From: CAVWCW01 sp963753615
GTDB taxonomy: Bacteria > Pseudomonadota > Gammaproteobacteria > Chromatiales > Chromatiaceae
Direction: 5' to 3'
Length of the DNA: 64,000 bases
Assembly (NCBI GenBank): GCA_963753615.1
Contig: CAVWCW010000027.1
Span: 124,001-188,000 of the forward strand
The notes under the pieces were generated by a model. That model was given only the letters and a program-made list of their open reading frames with translations, did not search any database and had not been told where the DNA came from. This document shows, piece by piece, positions 16,669 through 26,337 of the stretch. The position numbers and the translations under genes were made by a program. The stretch's first letter is position 1. The number at the start of each line of letters is the position of its first letter.

Positions 16669-17472
16669 AGCAGTTTCCAGCACCTCCACCCCATCGCCAA
16701 CCGCCAGCCGTCCGGGCCCGTCGTGAATCAGGTTCTGGCCAAAGTAGACCTTGTTGCCGCGCTGGCGGTATCGGCTCAGGGTGGCCAGGGGCTCACTGCC
16801 GTCGCGTTCGCCGGTGGCAGGGTCGATGCTGGGGATGATGCAGCGGGAGCAGGGCTTGACCAGCCGGAACTCGACGGCGCCGATCCGGATTCGGCGCCAG
16901 TGGTCCTCGGCATAGGGCGCGCACCCGCGCACCACCAGGTTGGGACGGAAGCGCCGCATCGGCAGCACGCGGCCGATACGCCGGTTGAGATCGGCCAGGG
17001 ATGCCTCGGAGATGAGCAGAAAGGGAAAGCCATCGGCGAAGCCGGTCTGGTCCCCGGGCCTTGCGTAGTCAGGGTCCAGTGGGCGCACGCCGCCCTCGGA
17101 CATGGACACGAGACGCACCGGTCGTTCCAGGAAGCGGCTGAACCAGGCATCGGCTTCGGCACCCCAAGCCAGGGCCTGGCAACGGTCGCTCCAAAGCTGC
17201 ACCTCCAAGGTCTCGCCACCCCCGGGCGGGGCGTCGAGCTGCAGCGGGGGCATGCCGGGGGCGGCCAGGCGCAGCCCGGCGGCTTCCACGGCGCACTCGA
17301 TCAGGGCCATGCGCGGCTGTTGGCGCTGAGTGACAAAGCGTCCGGCCGGGTCCACCAGCATCCAGTGGCGGTCCAGGCGCAGGCCGCGCGCGTCCGCTTC
17401 GGCCGCCGGCAGGGACAGACCACGCAGGGATTTCACCGGGTAGCAAAAGAGGCCGGACAACTCGATGGGCAT
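16666..17472 (-). CDS. MOSC-domain protein (YcbX-like)
   Basis: A 268-residue protein: an N-terminal MOSC_N beta-barrel (LSGLFCYPVKSLRGLSLP) and a C-terminal MOSC domain with RFRPNLVVRGC, KPCSRCIIPSIDP and YFGQNLIHDG. The Cys in KPCSRC is the likely molybdenum-cofactor ligand. YcbX/mARC-like proteins reduce N-hydroxylated compounds with Mo cofactor; they lack the ferredoxin domain here, so an electron donor is needed. The stop codon lies at the edge of the heptamer array. It is convergent with the ABC-F gene. Confidence 0.85.
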   Translation of the reverse strand: MPIELSGLFCYPVKSLRGLSLPAAEADARGLRLDRHWMLVDPAGRFVTQRQQPRMALIECAVEAAGLRLAAPGMPPLQLDAPPGGGETLEVQLWSDRCQALAWGAEADAWFSRFLERPVRLVSMSEGGVRPLDPDYARPGDQTGFADGFPFLLISEASLADLNRRIGRVLPMRRFRPNLVVRGCAPYAEDHWRRIRIGAVEFRLVKPCSRCIIPSIDPATGERDGSEPLATLSRYRQRGNKVYFGQNLIHDGPGRLAVGDGVEVLETA

Positions 17473-17692
17473 GGGCTGGCTCCTGGTATTCGGTTCAGGT
17501 TGCCAGAATACCCAATCCCCAGCCGAGCCGACAGCAGAAGCGGAAGCGGTTCAGGTTTTGCGAGGCGGCGCCATGCACTAAGGAGCCCGGCAGTGTATAG
17601 TTCGAATATCTGCGGCCCAAGGGTAAGCGAACTTAGAATCGTGCCCATACCATAACGGTTACGAACGCCCCTTTCTGAATTACGGAGGAACC

Positions 17693-18805
17693 ATGGATAT
17701 CGTCCCGTACCTGAAGCTGATGGTGCAAAAGAACGGCTCGGACTTGTTCTTTAGCACGGGCACCAATGTGCACCTCAAGACTGAGGGTAAGACCATGCCC
17801 ATCGCCAACACGCATATGGAACGGGGCCAGGTCCGGAAGATCGCCTATACGGTGATGAACGAGGAACAGATCAAGGAATTCGAGTCCACCATGGAGTGCA
17901 ACTTGGCCATCTCCGTGAGCGGACTGGGGCGTTTCCGCGTCAACGTGTTCAAGCAACGCGGTGACGTCGCAATGGTCCTCCGCTACATCAAAGGCGACAT
18001 CCCGCCGGTGGAAAAGCTCAATCTGCCGGTGATCCTTAAAGACCTGGTCATGGAGCCCCGGGGCCTGATCCTGGTCGTCGGTTCCACCGGCTCGGGCAAA
18101 TCCACCACCCTGTCGGCGATGATCGAGCACCGCAATCAGAGCATGACGGGGCACATCCTCACCATCGAAGATCCGATCGAGTTCATTTACACGCACAAGA
18201 AGTCGGTGGTGGACCAGCGCGAGGTCGGACTGGACACCCTGAGCTACGCGAACGCCCTGAAGAACGCCATGCGCGAGGCCCCGGATGTGATCCTGATCGG
18301 CGAGATTCGGGATGCCGCAGGCATGCAGCACGCCATCGCCTATGCCGAAACCGGCCACCTGTGCCTGTCCACCCTACACGCCAACAACGCCAACCAGGCC
18401 CTGGACCGAATCATCAACTTCTTCCCCGATACCGCCCACCGCCAGCTCTACATGGACCTGTCGCTGAACCTCAGGGCGGTGATATCTCAGCGCCTGGTGC
18501 GAGGCAAGGACGGACAGCGGGTGCCGGCGGTGGAGATCCTGTTGCTGACCAGCTACATCTCCGACCTGATCAAGAAGGGCGACATCCACACCATCAAGGA
18601 AGCCATGGAGCAAGGTGGCGAGCGGGGCATGCAGACCTTCGACCAGTGCCTGTTCGACCTCTACAAGGGGGGCAAGATCGATCTCGACGAGGCCCTGCGC
18701 AATGCCGACTCCCAGAACAACCTGGCATTGCGCATCCGTCTATCGGAGAGCCACGGCGATATGGGTGGCGACGACCTGGCGTTGCACGACGACGGAATGG
18801 GCTAG
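17693..18805 (+). CDS. pilU: type IV pilus retraction ATPase PilU
   Basis: A 370-residue PilT/PilU-class hexameric ATPase: Walker A GSTGSGKST (about 132-140), Asp-box LTIEDPIEF, Walker B DVILIGEIRD and the His-box ETGHLCLSTLHANNA. The N-terminus YLKLMVQKNGSDLFFSTGTN and the acidic C-terminal tail (HGDMGGDDLALHDDG) are PilU rather than PilT features. It acts with PilT at the inner-membrane platform in retraction. ATTACGGAGG precedes the start. No pilT is adjacent, unlike in many relatives. Its stop overlaps that of the convergent TPR gene. Confidence 0.92.
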   Translation: MDIVPYLKLMVQKNGSDLFFSTGTNVHLKTEGKTMPIANTHMERGQVRKIAYTVMNEEQIKEFESTMECNLAISVSGLGRFRVNVFKQRGDVAMVLRYIKGDIPPVEKLNLPVILKDLVMEPRGLILVVGSTGSGKSTTLSAMIEHRNQSMTGHILTIEDPIEFIYTHKKSVVDQREVGLDTLSYANALKNAMREAPDVILIGEIRDAAGMQHAIAYAETGHLCLSTLHANNANQALDRIINFFPDTAHRQLYMDLSLNLRAVISQRLVRGKDGQRVPAVEILLLTSYISDLIKKGDIHTIKEAMEQGGERGMQTFDQCLFDLYKGGKIDLDEALRNADSQNNLALRIRLSESHGDMGGDDLALHDDGMG

Positions 18806-19122
18806 CCCAACTGCTTCAGTACCCGCCGCCGAAAAACCCGCATCTCCTTCGCCGCCTGGATGTCGCCACGCGCCTCGGCGGCGGCGATGCCTTGGGCATA
18901 CGCCTGCTCGGCCTCCGCCAGGCGTCCGCTCTCCGCCAGCAGTTTGCCATAGAGCTTCCAGGCCGCGGAATAAGTCGGATCTAGCGCCACGGCCCTCGCC
19001 AGGTGCTCGGTGCCGACCTCGAACGCCTCCCGCTTGTAATATTCGTTGCCGAGGCTGTAGCGCAGCAGGGCGCTGTCCTGGCCCCGCGCCAGCATCGCCT
19101 CCAGATTGTCGATCACGGCCAT
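18802..19122 (-). CDS. small TPR protein, 106 aa
   Basis: The product consists of about two and a half TPR units (LLRYSLGNEYYKREAFEVGT, HLARAVALDPTYSAAWKLYG, KLLAESGRLAEAEQAYAQGI). There is no signal peptide or membrane helix, so a cytosolic protein-protein adaptor is likely. It lies 12 bp downstream of trkH on the same strand and is the probable last gene of that operon. The end meets pilU at the palindrome GGGCTAGCCC, which provides a TAG stop on both strands. Confidence 0.8.
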   Translation of the reverse strand: MAVIDNLEAMLARGQDSALLRYSLGNEYYKREAFEVGTEHLARAVALDPTYSAAWKLYGKLLAESGRLAEAEQAYAQGIAAAEARGDIQAAKEMRVFRRRVLKQLG

Positions 19123-19134
19123 CGCCGAGTCCCC

Positions 19135-20586
19135 CTATTTGCGCCAGAATGCTGGACTCAGCAACACCAGCAGCGTAAAGATCTCCAATCGCCCCAACAG
19201 CATCGCAAAGCACAGTATCCACTTCGCCGGAGCGTTAAGGTCTCCGTAGTGCGGCCCCACGATCCCCAGCCCGGGACCCAGGTTGTTGATGCAGGCAGCG
19301 ACCGCCGAGAACGAGGTCATCAGATCCAGACCGGTCAGGGCCAGGGCCAGATACATTAAGATAAAGCTGCCCACGTAGAGGGCGAAAAACCCCCACACCG
19401 CCTCCACCACGCGCGGCGATATGATCTTGCTGCCGACCCGGATCGGGATCTGGGCATTGGGGTGAATCAGACGTTCGATCTCGCGTAACCCCTGCTTCAG
19501 CAGCAATAGAAAGCGGATCACTTTGATGCCACCGCCGGTGGAGCCGGCACAGCCGCCGACGAAGCTGGAGAACAGCAGCAGTATCTCCAGAAAGCCCGGC
19601 CAATAGTAAAACTCGGTGGTTGTGAAGCCGGCGGTAGTACCGATCGAAACCACCTGGAACAGGCCCTGGGTCAGGGCATCGTCCCAGAACAGATAGGTAT
19701 CGGTGAGGTAGAGCACCGGCACCACGAACAGGGTAACCAGTCCGAGCAGCCCGAGGTAGAAACGAAACTCACTGTCGCGCCAATAGATCGCCAGGCTGGC
19801 CTGCCGCCAGGCCAAGAAGTGGAGCGCGAAATTGCCTCCGGCGATGAGCAGGAAGACCACCGCGATCATTTCGATCAGGCGGCTGTCGAAATAGCCCATG
19901 CTGGCGTCGTGGGTCGAGAAACCACCGATCGCGATGGTGGAGAAGGAATGCCCCACCGCATCGAACGGGGTCATGCCGGCCGCCCAGTAGGCCAGGGCAC
20001 AGGCTACGGTCAGTCCCAGGTAGACGTACCACAGGGCCTTGGCGGTCTCGGTGATGCGGGGCTTTAGCTTGGTGTCCTTCATCGGGCCCGGGGTCTCGGC
20101 GCGGTATAGCTGCATGCCGCCGATGCCGAGCATCGGCAGCACTGCCACCGCGAGCACGATGATGCCCATTCCCCCGAGCCACTGCAGTTGCTGGCGGTAG
20201 TAGAGGATGGAGCGCGGCAATTCGTCGATGCCAACGATCACCGTGGCGCCGGTGGTGGTGAGCCCGGAGATCGATTCGAACACTGCATCGGTAAGGCTCA
20301 TGTTCGGACTGTGGGCGAACATGAACGGCAGCGAGCCGCTAAGCCCGAGCACGAACCAGAACATCACCACGATGACGAAGCCGTGACGCGAACGCAGCTC
20401 GCGCCGGGTGTTTCGCACCGGCAGCCAGATCACGGCTCCGACGGTGAACACCACCATAAATCCGAACAGGAACGGGGTTGCGGCCCCGTCCTGGTACCAG
20501 AGCGAGACCAGCACCGGCGGCAGCATGCTGAGACTGAACACCATCAGCAGTATGCCGAGAATCCGCTGCACCACCGATAAGTGCAC
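19135..20586 (-). CDS. trkH: Trk potassium uptake protein TrkH
   Basis: A 483-residue membrane protein of the TrkH/KtrB superfamily with four M1-P-M2 repeats. Selectivity-loop elements are visible: SGLTTTGATV, FSTIAIGGFSTHD, SIGTTAGFTT and SFVGGCAGSTGGG. It forms the K+-conducting subunit that works with cytosolic TrkA, encoded 29 bp upstream. Length equals the E. coli protein (483). Confidence 0.95.
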   Translation of the reverse strand: MHLSVVQRILGILLMVFSLSMLPPVLVSLWYQDGAATPFLFGFMVVFTVGAVIWLPVRNTRRELRSRHGFVIVVMFWFVLGLSGSLPFMFAHSPNMSLTDAVFESISGLTTTGATVIVGIDELPRSILYYRQQLQWLGGMGIIVLAVAVLPMLGIGGMQLYRAETPGPMKDTKLKPRITETAKALWYVYLGLTVACALAYWAAGMTPFDAVGHSFSTIAIGGFSTHDASMGYFDSRLIEMIAVVFLLIAGGNFALHFLAWRQASLAIYWRDSEFRFYLGLLGLVTLFVVPVLYLTDTYLFWDDALTQGLFQVVSIGTTAGFTTTEFYYWPGFLEILLLFSSFVGGCAGSTGGGIKVIRFLLLLKQGLREIERLIHPNAQIPIRVGSKIISPRVVEAVWGFFALYVGSFILMYLALALTGLDLMTSFSAVAACINNLGPGLGIVGPHYGDLNAPAKWILCFAMLLGRLEIFTLLVLLSPAFWRK

Positions 20587-20615
20587 GTCCGCGCCTCAGT
20601 CTGCCCGGCGCCGGC

Positions 20616-21989
20616 TCACAGGAAGGTCACCCCGACCTGGAACAGCTTCTCCACCTCGGAAATGCGCCGCTTGTCGATCACGAACAGAACGACGTGGTCC
20701 TCGGACTCGATCACGGTGTCGTGGTGAGCGATCAGCACCTGCTCGCCGCGCACGATGGCGCCGATGCTGGTGCCCTTGGGCAGGTCGATGTCTCCAACCT
20801 CCCGGCCCACCACCTTGGACGAGGAACGGTCTCCGTGGGCCACCGCTTCGATCGCTTCGGCGGCCCCACGCCGGAGCGAGTGCACCACCTCCACATCGCC
20901 GCGGCGCACATGGGTGAGCAGGCTGCCGATGGTGGCCTGCTGGGGCGAGATGGCGATGTCGATGCTTCCGCTCTGCACCAGATCCACATAGGCCGCGCGA
21001 TTGATCAGGGCCATTACCTTGCGTGCCCCCAGACGCTTGGCCAGCATGGCGGAAAGGATATTCGCCTCATCGTCGTTGGTGACGGCGCAGAACACATCGG
21101 TATTCTCGATGTTCTCCTCGAGCAACAGGTTCTCATCGGCGGCGTCGCCGCACAACACGATGGTCTTCTCCAACTCCTCGGAGATCAGGCGCGCGCGCTT
21201 CTGGTCCCGCTCGATCACCTTGACCCGGTAACTGCCCTCCAGGGCCTTGGCCAGACGTCGGCCGATATTGCCGCCACCGGCGAACATCAGACGCCGGAAC
21301 GGCCGCTCCAACTTGCGCAGCTCGCTCATCACGGCGCGAATATTCTCGGCCGCAGCGATGAAGAATACTTCGTCGTCGGCCTCGATCACGGTATGCCCCT
21401 CCGGCTGGATGGCCCGGTCGTGGCGGTAAATCGCGGCCACCCGGGCGTCTACATCCGGCATGTGCTCGTAGAGCGCCCGCAACTCGTGACCGACCAGAGG
21501 CCCTCCATAGTAGGCCCTCACCGCCACCAGTCGTACCCGTCCCCCGGCGAAGTCCAGCACCTGCAGGGCCCCCGGATGCTCAACCAGGCGCATGATGTAA
21601 TCGGTGACCAGTTGCTCGGGACTGATGATTACGTCCACCGGCACCGCCCCCGGCAGGAACAGCTGGGGATAGCGCAGATATTCCGGGGCCCGCACCCGGG
21701 CGACCTTGGTTGGGGTGTGAAATACGGTGTAGGCGACCTGGCAGGCGACCATGTTGGTCTCGTCGCTGTTGGTGACTGCCAGGATCATGTCGGCGTCTTC
21801 CGCGCCGGCCCGGCGAAGCACTTCGGGATGGCCGGCATGGCCTTGCACTGTGCTCAAATCCAGCCGATCCTGGAGCTCGCGGAGCAGTTGGCCATCTCGA
21901 TCCACCACAGTGATGTCGTTAGCCTCGCTGACCAGGTTGTTGGCCACAGAGGTGCCCACCTGACCGGCTCCCAATATGATGATCTTCAT
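20616..21989 (-). CDS. trkA: Trk system NAD-binding regulator TrkA
   Basis: 457 residues with two RCK halves. Each has a Rossmann fold (MKIIILGAGQVGTSVANNL at the start; RLMFAGGGNIGRRLAKALEG near 235) and a TrkA_C domain. It gates TrkH in response to NAD(H)/ATP. The ATG at 21989 gives the conserved TrkA N-terminus; an in-frame start at 22016 is less likely. It lies between ntrX and trkH, a typical gammaproteobacterial order. Confidence 0.95.
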   Translation of the reverse strand: MKIIILGAGQVGTSVANNLVSEANDITVVDRDGQLLRELQDRLDLSTVQGHAGHPEVLRRAGAEDADMILAVTNSDETNMVACQVAYTVFHTPTKVARVRAPEYLRYPQLFLPGAVPVDVIISPEQLVTDYIMRLVEHPGALQVLDFAGGRVRLVAVRAYYGGPLVGHELRALYEHMPDVDARVAAIYRHDRAIQPEGHTVIEADDEVFFIAAAENIRAVMSELRKLERPFRRLMFAGGGNIGRRLAKALEGSYRVKVIERDQKRARLISEELEKTIVLCGDAADENLLLEENIENTDVFCAVTNDDEANILSAMLAKRLGARKVMALINRAAYVDLVQSGSIDIAISPQQATIGSLLTHVRRGDVEVVHSLRRGAAEAIEAVAHGDRSSSKVVGREVGDIDLPKGTSIGAIVRGEQVLIAHHDTVIESEDHVVLFVIDKRRISEVEKLFQVGVTFL

Positions 21990-22019
21990 GTCTCGGGCGT
22001 CGGCGACCAGTGGCAACCG

Positions 22020-23390
22020 CTAGCGCCGCTCCTTGATTTCGATGCCGAGAGAGCGCAACTTGCGGTACAGATGGGTGCGCTCCATCCCCACCGCCTTGGC
22101 CATCTTGCTGACATTGCCGGTGTTCTTACCCAGCTGGTACTCCAGATAGGCCTTTTCGAACTGTTCCCGGGCTTGTCGCAGGGGTTGATCGAAGGTCACT
22201 AAGGACTCCAGGCCGCTCTCCGGTCCCGGCGACCGGGCCCCCATCGCACCCTCGATCTCCTCCTGGGTAATGTCCTCCCCCGCGCCCAGGATCAGCAGCC
22301 TCTGCACCAGGTTCTTGAGCTCGCGTATATTGCCCGGCCAGCCGTGATTGCGCAGAAAGTTCTGGGCTCCCACGCTGAACCGCCGGTACGCCAACTTCTC
22401 GTGGTCGACGAACTGGCCGACATAGAAATTGAGCAACTCCGGTACGTCCTCGTGGTGCTCACGCAGGGGCGGGATGTGCAGCGGCACCACGTTGAGATGA
22501 TAGAACAGGTCCTCACGGAAAGTGCCGGCCTGCACCGCCTCGTCAAGATTGCGCTGGGTGGCCGCGATGATGCGCACGTCGATCCGCACCGGCTCGGCTC
22601 CGCCGACGCGCAGGAAAGAGCCCGTGTCCAAGGCCCCCAACAACTGGGCCTGGGCCTCCAGATCCATGTCCGCCACTTCGTCCAGGAACAAGGTGCCGCC
22701 GCTGGCGTTCTCCAAAGCCCCGTATTGGATGCGGCTGCTGTCCTCGCTGCCGAACAGCTCGCGCGCGGAATTGCCCTTGGCTATGGACGACACCCCCATG
22801 TCGATGAACGGGCGATCGCGGCGGGCGCTCTGGGCGTGCAGGTAGCGGGCGAAGGTCTCGCGCCCGCTGCCCGGCTCGCCGGTGATGAGCACCCAGGTAT
22901 CGTGCTGGGCGATGCGCTTGACTTGTTCCCTCAGGCGCTGCATCACCGCACTCTTACCAACCGGCTCGATAGCCGTGGGGCCGCGCCGACGCAGACCGAT
23001 GTTCTCCTTGTGCAGCTTGTCAGCCTCGAACGCGTGCTGCACGGTGAGGATCAGCTTGGCCAGGGACAGGGGCTTTTCCAGAAAGTCGTAGGCCCCCAAG
23101 CGCGTCGCCTCGACCGCGGTCTCGACGGTGCCATGGCCCGACATCATGATCACCGGACATGGCAGACCCTCTTCGCCCTCGGCCCATTCCTTGAGCATGG
23201 TGATGCCGTCCACGTCGGGCATCCAGATGTCGAGCAGGATCAGGTCCGGGCGCCGCTCGCGCAGGGCGCGCCGGGCGCTGGCCCCGTTCTCGGCGGTGCC
23301 GACCTCATAGTCCTCGTCTTCCAGGATCTCTTTTACCAGCCCACAGATATCGGGCTCGTCGTCCACTACCAGGATGTAGGGGGCACTCAT
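22020..23390 (-). CDS. ntrX: NtrX-type response regulator
   Basis: 456 residues: receiver domain (VVDDEPDI, phospho-acceptor in LILLDIWMP, Lys in FLEKPLS), AAA+ domain (about 140-370) and a C-terminal Fis-type helix-turn-helix (GNVSKMAKAVGMERTHLYRK). The AAA+ domain lacks the GAFTGA loop: the segment reads ELFGSEDSSRIQYGALENAS. Walker A is GEPGSGRE with Arg in place of Lys. Walker B is GTLFLDEVAD. Lack of GAFTGA is known in NtrX proteins and suggests it is not a classical sigma-54 activator. It pairs with ntrY directly upstream. Confidence 0.92.
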   Translation of the reverse strand: MSAPYILVVDDEPDICGLVKEILEDEDYEVGTAENGASARRALRERRPDLILLDIWMPDVDGITMLKEWAEGEEGLPCPVIMMSGHGTVETAVEATRLGAYDFLEKPLSLAKLILTVQHAFEADKLHKENIGLRRRGPTAIEPVGKSAVMQRLREQVKRIAQHDTWVLITGEPGSGRETFARYLHAQSARRDRPFIDMGVSSIAKGNSARELFGSEDSSRIQYGALENASGGTLFLDEVADMDLEAQAQLLGALDTGSFLRVGGAEPVRIDVRIIAATQRNLDEAVQAGTFREDLFYHLNVVPLHIPPLREHHEDVPELLNFYVGQFVDHEKLAYRRFSVGAQNFLRNHGWPGNIRELKNLVQRLLILGAGEDITQEEIEGAMGARSPGPESGLESLVTFDQPLRQAREQFEKAYLEYQLGKNTGNVSKMAKAVGMERTHLYRKLRSLGIEIKERR

Positions 23391-23569
23391 TGCGTGTACT
23401 CCGAGTTAAGGGATGCACGAAATTAACAGCATCCCGTCTTGCTTGTCTTACGCTATGGCTGTTTCAACACGCCGAGGACTGCGCAGCTGGCCGTTGCTCG
23501 CACTGGAGTGACTCTAATCTGAGCCGCAATCCCGCCGTATTCTGGGCCTCTCATGGTTGCCCGGTCCGT

Positions 23570-25759
23570 TTACATTCTCGCCAGATCGATGTCGGCATTG
23601 CGCGGTGCCTGCCCAACCGCCGGCAAGCGTATTATGACACAGGCACCGGGTCCGCAATTCTGGGCCAGGATAGTGCCGCCATGCTCCTCGACGATCTTTT
23701 TAACGATCGCCAGCCCGAGTCCAGTACCCCTGGCCTTGGTGGTCACATAGGGCTCGAACAGGCGCGGCATCACCTGAGCGTCGAAGCCGGGCCCGTTGTC
23801 GACTACCCGCAGCTCTACAAACCTTAGCTCGCCTTCGCTGTGCACCTGGGTTTCGACCTGCACCCGGGGCTCGGGCCGACCGGCGATCGCCTCCTGCGCA
23901 TTCTTGACCAGATTATGCACCACTTGACGCAGCCGCAGGGGATCGCCTTCGACCCGCAGTCCCCGCCCGGCCAACGCCATCTCCAGACCGTCGACGCCTC
24001 GGTAAAGCTCCAGCACCTCCGCGATCAGTTGATCCAGATCCAGGGGCTCAGCCTGCATCTTGGGGGGGCGGGCGTAGTCGGAGAAGGCGTTGACCATCTC
24101 CTTCATCGCTTCGACCTGCTGCACAATGGTGTGGGTGGCGCGGTCCAACACCCTCGCGTCCGCCTCCGGCATGGTCTTGAGGTACTTGTGGCGCAAGCGC
24201 TCGGCGGAGAGCTGAATCGGCGTCAGCGGGTTCTTGATCTCGTGGGCCAGGCGCCGCGCCACTTCTCCCCAGGCGGCGTCCCGCTGCGCCTTGATCAAGG
24301 CCGTAATGTCGTCGAACACGAGCACGTGGCCCTTGTGCTCGGCGTCCGGCTGGGCGAAGGGCGTACTGCGGCACAACAAGACCTGGCGCCCATCGCTGCC
24401 GTAGAGGGTAACCTGCTCGCGCCACTCACGCCCGACCTGGGACAGGGGAAGGCTGACCGCCTCGATAAACTGGTGCATGCGCACCGAGATCTCCCCCAGA
24501 TCGAGCAGAGACCGCGAAACGTAGGGGGAAAGGTCGACCCCCAGGATATGGTGAGCAGCGGGATTCGCGGTGCGCAGGTGGTGCTCGGAATCGAATGCCA
24601 TGACCCCGGAGGACAGGCGCCCGAGCACCGTTTCCAGATAGCTGCGCTGCGCCTCGACCTGCTGCTTGCTGCGCGCCGCCTCGTCACGGGCCTGCGCAAT
24701 ACGCCGGGTCATGGCGTTGAAGGAGGCGACCAGGAACGCCAATTCGTCCCGGGCCCGCGGCAGGGGCAGCTGTTTATCGTAATCGCCGGCGGCCACCGCG
24801 CGGGTGCCTTTGGCGATCGCAGTAATCGGCTCCACCAAGCGGCGCGCGGAGTAGAACGCAGCCCATACGGCGGCCAAAAAGCTGAACATCAGCACCAAAG
24901 TGAGGGTGAGGGAATAGTTCAGCTTCAGGGATGTGCGCAGGAACGCCAGCTCCTTATAGCGGTTGTAGGCGTCCTCCAGCTGGCTGGACAGGTTGCTGAT
25001 CCGCTGGGAAGTGGAATACAGCCCGTGCAGTAACAACGGCCGGCCTTTGGGGTCATTGATCAGCACCCGGATCAGCAGATCATCCACCCCCTTGGGCGAC
25101 AGGCCTACATAATCCACGCCTCCGCGAACCTGCTGCATCACCTCGGCCCCTGGTTTGTCCGGTACCAGAATGGTCGGATTTGCGTTGCTCGACGCCAAGA
25201 CCTGACCGGAGGGGGTCAACAGCGCCAGCTCGCTGGCCCCGGATTCCTCACGCAGTTCCGACAGACTCAGCGCCAAGGCGGTCTCTGAGACGTCTTCCAC
25301 GTCGCGCAACAGGCGTTGAGTGTATTTCAGCAGTACCCGTTGATTAAGCCCGAGGGAGGCCTTGCTCAACTCCAGGGCATCCTCCATCGCCTGATCGATC
25401 TGCACGTCGAACCAGCTGTCGATGCCGCGCAACAGGAAGGTCAAGGAGTAATAATAAACCACCGTAACCGGCGCCAAGGAGAGCAGCACGAACAACACCA
25501 CCATGCGCAGCCGCAGCCTCGACCCGGCGCTGCGGTTACGGTACTCCCGCACCATGCGCCCCAGATTGGCGCCAATCAGCATCACCAGCGCCACCAGTCC
25601 GAGCAGGTTGACCACCAGCAGGGGCACAAAGATGCGGCTGAGCTGGGCCGAATTCTGGACTGCGCCGCTCATCAGGTCGAGGGTGACCAGGAGCAGCACC
25701 ATCAGGCCGATCACGGCCCAGGTACCGGTGCCGAAACGGCTCAGGGCTGCAGGGGCCAT
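23570..25759 (-). CDS. ntrY: NtrY-type sensor histidine kinase
   Basis: 729 residues. Three hydrophobic helices in the first 112 residues, a periplasmic sensor segment, another helix near 285-310, then HAMP, a PAS domain (LETVLGRLSSGVMAFDSEHH), a HisKA with RRLAHEIKNPLTPIQLSAER (phospho-His in LAHEIKNP) and a HATPase (NLVKNAQEAI, VVDNGPGFD, GTGLGLAIVKKI). This is the NtrY layout; the ligand is unknown, though NtrYX has been tied to nitrogen and redox control. The start overlaps the end of the DUF4390 gene by 19 bp, so the two are translationally linked. About 180 bp separate it from ntrX. Confidence 0.95.
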   Translation of the reverse strand: MAPAALSRFGTGTWAVIGLMVLLLVTLDLMSGAVQNSAQLSRIFVPLLVVNLLGLVALVMLIGANLGRMVREYRNRSAGSRLRLRMVVLFVLLSLAPVTVVYYYSLTFLLRGIDSWFDVQIDQAMEDALELSKASLGLNQRVLLKYTQRLLRDVEDVSETALALSLSELREESGASELALLTPSGQVLASSNANPTILVPDKPGAEVMQQVRGGVDYVGLSPKGVDDLLIRVLINDPKGRPLLLHGLYSTSQRISNLSSQLEDAYNRYKELAFLRTSLKLNYSLTLTLVLMFSFLAAVWAAFYSARRLVEPITAIAKGTRAVAAGDYDKQLPLPRARDELAFLVASFNAMTRRIAQARDEAARSKQQVEAQRSYLETVLGRLSSGVMAFDSEHHLRTANPAAHHILGVDLSPYVSRSLLDLGEISVRMHQFIEAVSLPLSQVGREWREQVTLYGSDGRQVLLCRSTPFAQPDAEHKGHVLVFDDITALIKAQRDAAWGEVARRLAHEIKNPLTPIQLSAERLRHKYLKTMPEADARVLDRATHTIVQQVEAMKEMVNAFSDYARPPKMQAEPLDLDQLIAEVLELYRGVDGLEMALAGRGLRVEGDPLRLRQVVHNLVKNAQEAIAGRPEPRVQVETQVHSEGELRFVELRVVDNGPGFDAQVMPRLFEPYVTTKARGTGLGLAIVKKIVEEHGGTILAQNCGPGACVIIRLPAVGQAPRNADIDLARM

Positions 25760-26337
25760 GTACGCCAGTCGCTGGATAATTCCCAGGCCGGGGAAAGGTA
25801 CGCCAGGGGGCGCATCGGCAGTGGCAGAGCGCCGATATCCAGGGCCGCCCGCAGGCGCACCTGATAGCTAAACTCGGGGACCAGCTCATCCGCCGCAATC
25901 AGCTTCAGGTCGGAGAGTTCGCCGAGAGCCGAAATGGCAGCCTGTCGGGTTGCGAAGTTCTCCTGCACCTCGCGTTCGAGATCGTTGACCTGGAACAGTT
26001 CGGACAGTGGCTGAAAGCGGATCATGTAACGCAAGTGCCGATTCACCGGCGAGCGCTCCCAGAACCAGGCGTCTTCTCGCCGCACCTCCACCTGTACGTC
26101 AAGATACAGCGGCACCCCGTTGTCCAGTGCCTCCAGGGCTGCCTCGCTGAACTCGTAATCGATGCGGGCATCGAAAAGGTATACGCCGTCGCGCAGGCGG
26201 ACGCTCAGACTGTCGATCTCGAAGAGTTCGGCCCGGGCCGCCGGGGCAACCAGCAACCCGGCCAGCAGCCAGGCCGCCCAGTCGCGGAACCGCTTCTTCG
26301 ATGTGGCGGCCAGTAGGCTCAAATTTTCTCCAGGCAA
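25741..26337 (-). CDS. DUF4390 periplasmic protein
   Basis: A 198-residue protein with a signal peptide (DWAAWLLAGLLVAPAARA) and the DUF4390 pattern: LSVRLRDGVYLFDARIDYEF, then WFWERSPVNRHLRYMIRFQP, and a conserved end WRTWPLQP. The function is unknown. It is almost always encoded between rsmB and ntrY in gammaproteobacteria, as here (19-bp overlaps with both), which suggests a link to the NtrY sensor at the membrane; that is inference. Confidence 0.85.
   Translation of the reverse strand: MPGENLSLLAATSKKRFRDWAAWLLAGLLVAPAARAELFEIDSLSVRLRDGVYLFDARIDYEFSEAALEALDNGVPLYLDVQVEVRREDAWFWERSPVNRHLRYMIRFQPLSELFQVNDLEREVQENFATRQAAISALGELSDLKLIAADELVPEFSYQVRLRAALDIGALPLPMRPLAYLSPAWELSSDWRTWPLQP

Noticed and set aside
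22344..23426. Long plus-strand frames opposite ntrX, ntrY, trkA and rsmB
   Set aside because: These are antisense shadows in GC-rich DNA; the minus-strand products carry complete family motifs.
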